Assembly (NCBI GenBank): GCA_003342895.1
Contig: PTFA01000035.1
Span: 2,500,837 to 2,564,836 of the forward strand
Reading direction: 5' to 3'
DNA from: Casuarius casuarius
Lineage: Eukaryota; Chordata; Aves; Casuariiformes; Casuariidae
DNA length: 64,000 nucleotides
The translations under genes and the position numbers were made by a program. A model generated the notes under the pieces. That model had not been told where the DNA came from and did not search any database. It saw only the letters and a program-made list of their open reading frames with translations. The first letter of the stretch is position 1, and every line of letters starts with the position of its first letter. Of the stretch, positions 62,711 to 64,000 are shown piece after piece.

Positions 62711-63719
62711 CTGACTTTCTGGTAACCAGCAAAGTGGCTGAAAAGGTCCCTGTGATACACTTCAGCCATGGCTTTTAGCATTTTTGCACTGCGCTTGTAA
62801 CTAGGTCCATAAAAATAAATTGGCCATAACAATGTCAAAATCTCTGTATAACTTTTTTTTTCCCCTGAGAAATTCAACTGCTTGCTAAAAATGGACTACA
62901 AGAGAAAAGCTTTAACACGTGCATTGTCTTGTTCAAAAAAATTCTTGTCTCATTTTAAATTGTTTCTTATTATTGCCCACAAGATGTTGTCACTTAGATG
63001 TTTTTATTATTTTTTTTTATTTCTAAGTTGCTGCTTTCCTTCCAGATACTCCTAGGCATGTTCTGTGTTCTTAGGATGTCACCATTTTCCTAGTCTTTTA
63101 GGAAGGGTTGTGCACATCACTGGCACTAATAATGAACATACAGTAACAGTGAAATACTGAACCCATATGTCAATCTCTTCCCACAAGTGCATGGCCAAGT
63201 AAGCTGGTAAATTCAAAAACATATGCATGATTTTCAAAAGATAAATATGTCTTTCTGTGTGACATGTACTTGGTAAGTACCCAGCATGTCTGAAAAAACA
63301 GACTTTCTAGATGCTTCTACGTGAATCTAAAAGCTTACTTTAGACCCCATTTTTTAAGTTTGGTGCAACACACACATTCACTCGGGGAGTTATAGAGCAA
63401 CCAACACCACCGTAATGTTGGCAAACAAAAAATCTTGTTGATACTTATATCACTATAAAATCCATTCATGCTGAGTGAATTACTTACTAAGCTGACAATT
63501 TTTAAGACAGAGCAAGATAAAACCAAATAAAACCCCAAACAAATAAAAATCCAAATATGATCACAATGTCTGCTGAAAATTTAAAAGAAGAATGGGATCA
63601 TGTTTGGAGTATTAATCTTGGAGCTTGGATGAGTTTCTTAGAGTCAGGTTTCAAAGCACATGGGAGCCTACAGACTCATGCAGGTTCCTCACAAGGCTTT
63701 TGCAAACGCCTAGCGGTCA
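62711..63719. other. AT-rich non-coding DNA, possibly regulatory at its left end
   Basis: 62800-62900 is non-repetitive AT-rich DNA with a full SOX-type AACAATG at 62828-62834 next to ATAAATTGGCC. T-rich tracts lie at 62852-62862 and 63008-63021. No gene or nameable repeat. Confidence 0.5.
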
Positions 63720-63880
63720 GGACCTGATATCCTAAAATCTCTCAGACCAACTCTGCAAACTATTTAGCACCTAGATCCCATTTGTTTTTCATGTGTCTCA
63801 GTTCCTCGATAGTAACTGGCGAACGGTAGTGCTCTGCCTCTCAGGAATTATTTAATGAACTCGGCGCAAGAATTCTGCAG
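63720..63880 (+). mobile_element. Probable MIR (CORE-SINE) remnant, sense orientation
   Basis: The order fits a reptile/bird MIR variant: GTGTCTCAGTTCCTCGATAG (for the GCCTCAGTTTCCTCATCTGT block), AACTGGCGAACGGTAGTGCT, CTGCCTCTCAGGAATTATTT, and AATGAACTCGGCGC. The upstream 5' part is hardly recognisable. The diverged CpGs fit decay from an old copy. Confidence 0.5.
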
Positions 63881-64000
63881 TCCTTATGTGTGGTGGGAAA
63901 GGGAGAGCACAGTAATACCCGGTACAGACCAAAGTGAAAGGGGAATTAAGGGAGGGAGAACGCCAGTGACAACGCGAGCTTTGCTTTGGCTCCTGGAAAT
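63881..64000. other. Window end, nothing recognised
   Basis: Non-coding sequence with no identifiable feature. Confidence 0.5.

Noticed and set aside
1..64000. CRISPR arrays, operons, bacterial mobile elements, tRNA or rRNA genes
   Set aside because: No spaced direct-repeat array, dense gene packing, tRNA A/B-box pair or rRNA-like sequence was seen; the DNA is vertebrate non-coding sequence.

Overview
This window reads as vertebrate nuclear DNA, most likely from a bird. A crocodilian or turtle is not excluded. The main evidence is a CR1 LINE 3' end at about 52.1 kb, five MIR/CORE-SINE remnants, an L2/L3-like 3' end, and an overall sparse repeat content. There is no Alu, B1 or L1. I see no bacterial, phage or plasmid organisation.

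I find no protein-coding gene I can defend. The longest open frame is about 155 codons. The open frames in both strands have unremarkable composition, match no family I recognise, and often overlap on opposite strands, as chance frames do. The best description is intergenic or deep-intronic DNA, possibly a gene desert rich in regulatory sequence.

Layout: 1-2 kb is AT-rich with small microsatellites. 2.1-2.6 kb is a CpG-rich patch. 2.6-12.9 kb is single-copy DNA with three blocks that look like conserved non-coding DNA (about 6.2-6.7, 8.6-8.9 and 9.8-10.1 kb). A short CpG cluster lies at 12.9-13.1 kb. Ancient repeats lie at 16.8 and 17.6 kb. An exon-like segment with good splice signals lies at 24.1 kb. 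An AT-rich enhancer-like block with a head-to-head SOX motif pair lies at 25.0 kb. CpG-rich DNA beside paired CCAAT boxes lies at 30.4-30.7 kb. MIR remnants lie at 31.2 and 37.4 kb. A polypurine tract lies at 46.1 kb. A decayed Ty3/gypsy pol segment (reverse transcriptase plus RNase H) lies at 48.2-49.3 kb. CR1 and MIR lie at 52.1-52.7 kb. The last kilobases carry two more CpG-rich patches (61.5 and 62.5 kb) and a MIR remnant (63.8 kb).

The least ordinary item is the Ty3/gypsy pol relic. LTR retrotransposons of this class are rare in birds. It has stops, frame changes and a lost reverse-transcriptase aspartate, so it is inactive. The regulatory calls come from single-sequence reading only; cross-species alignment and chromatin data would decide them. 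I found no evidence of a new multi-gene system.
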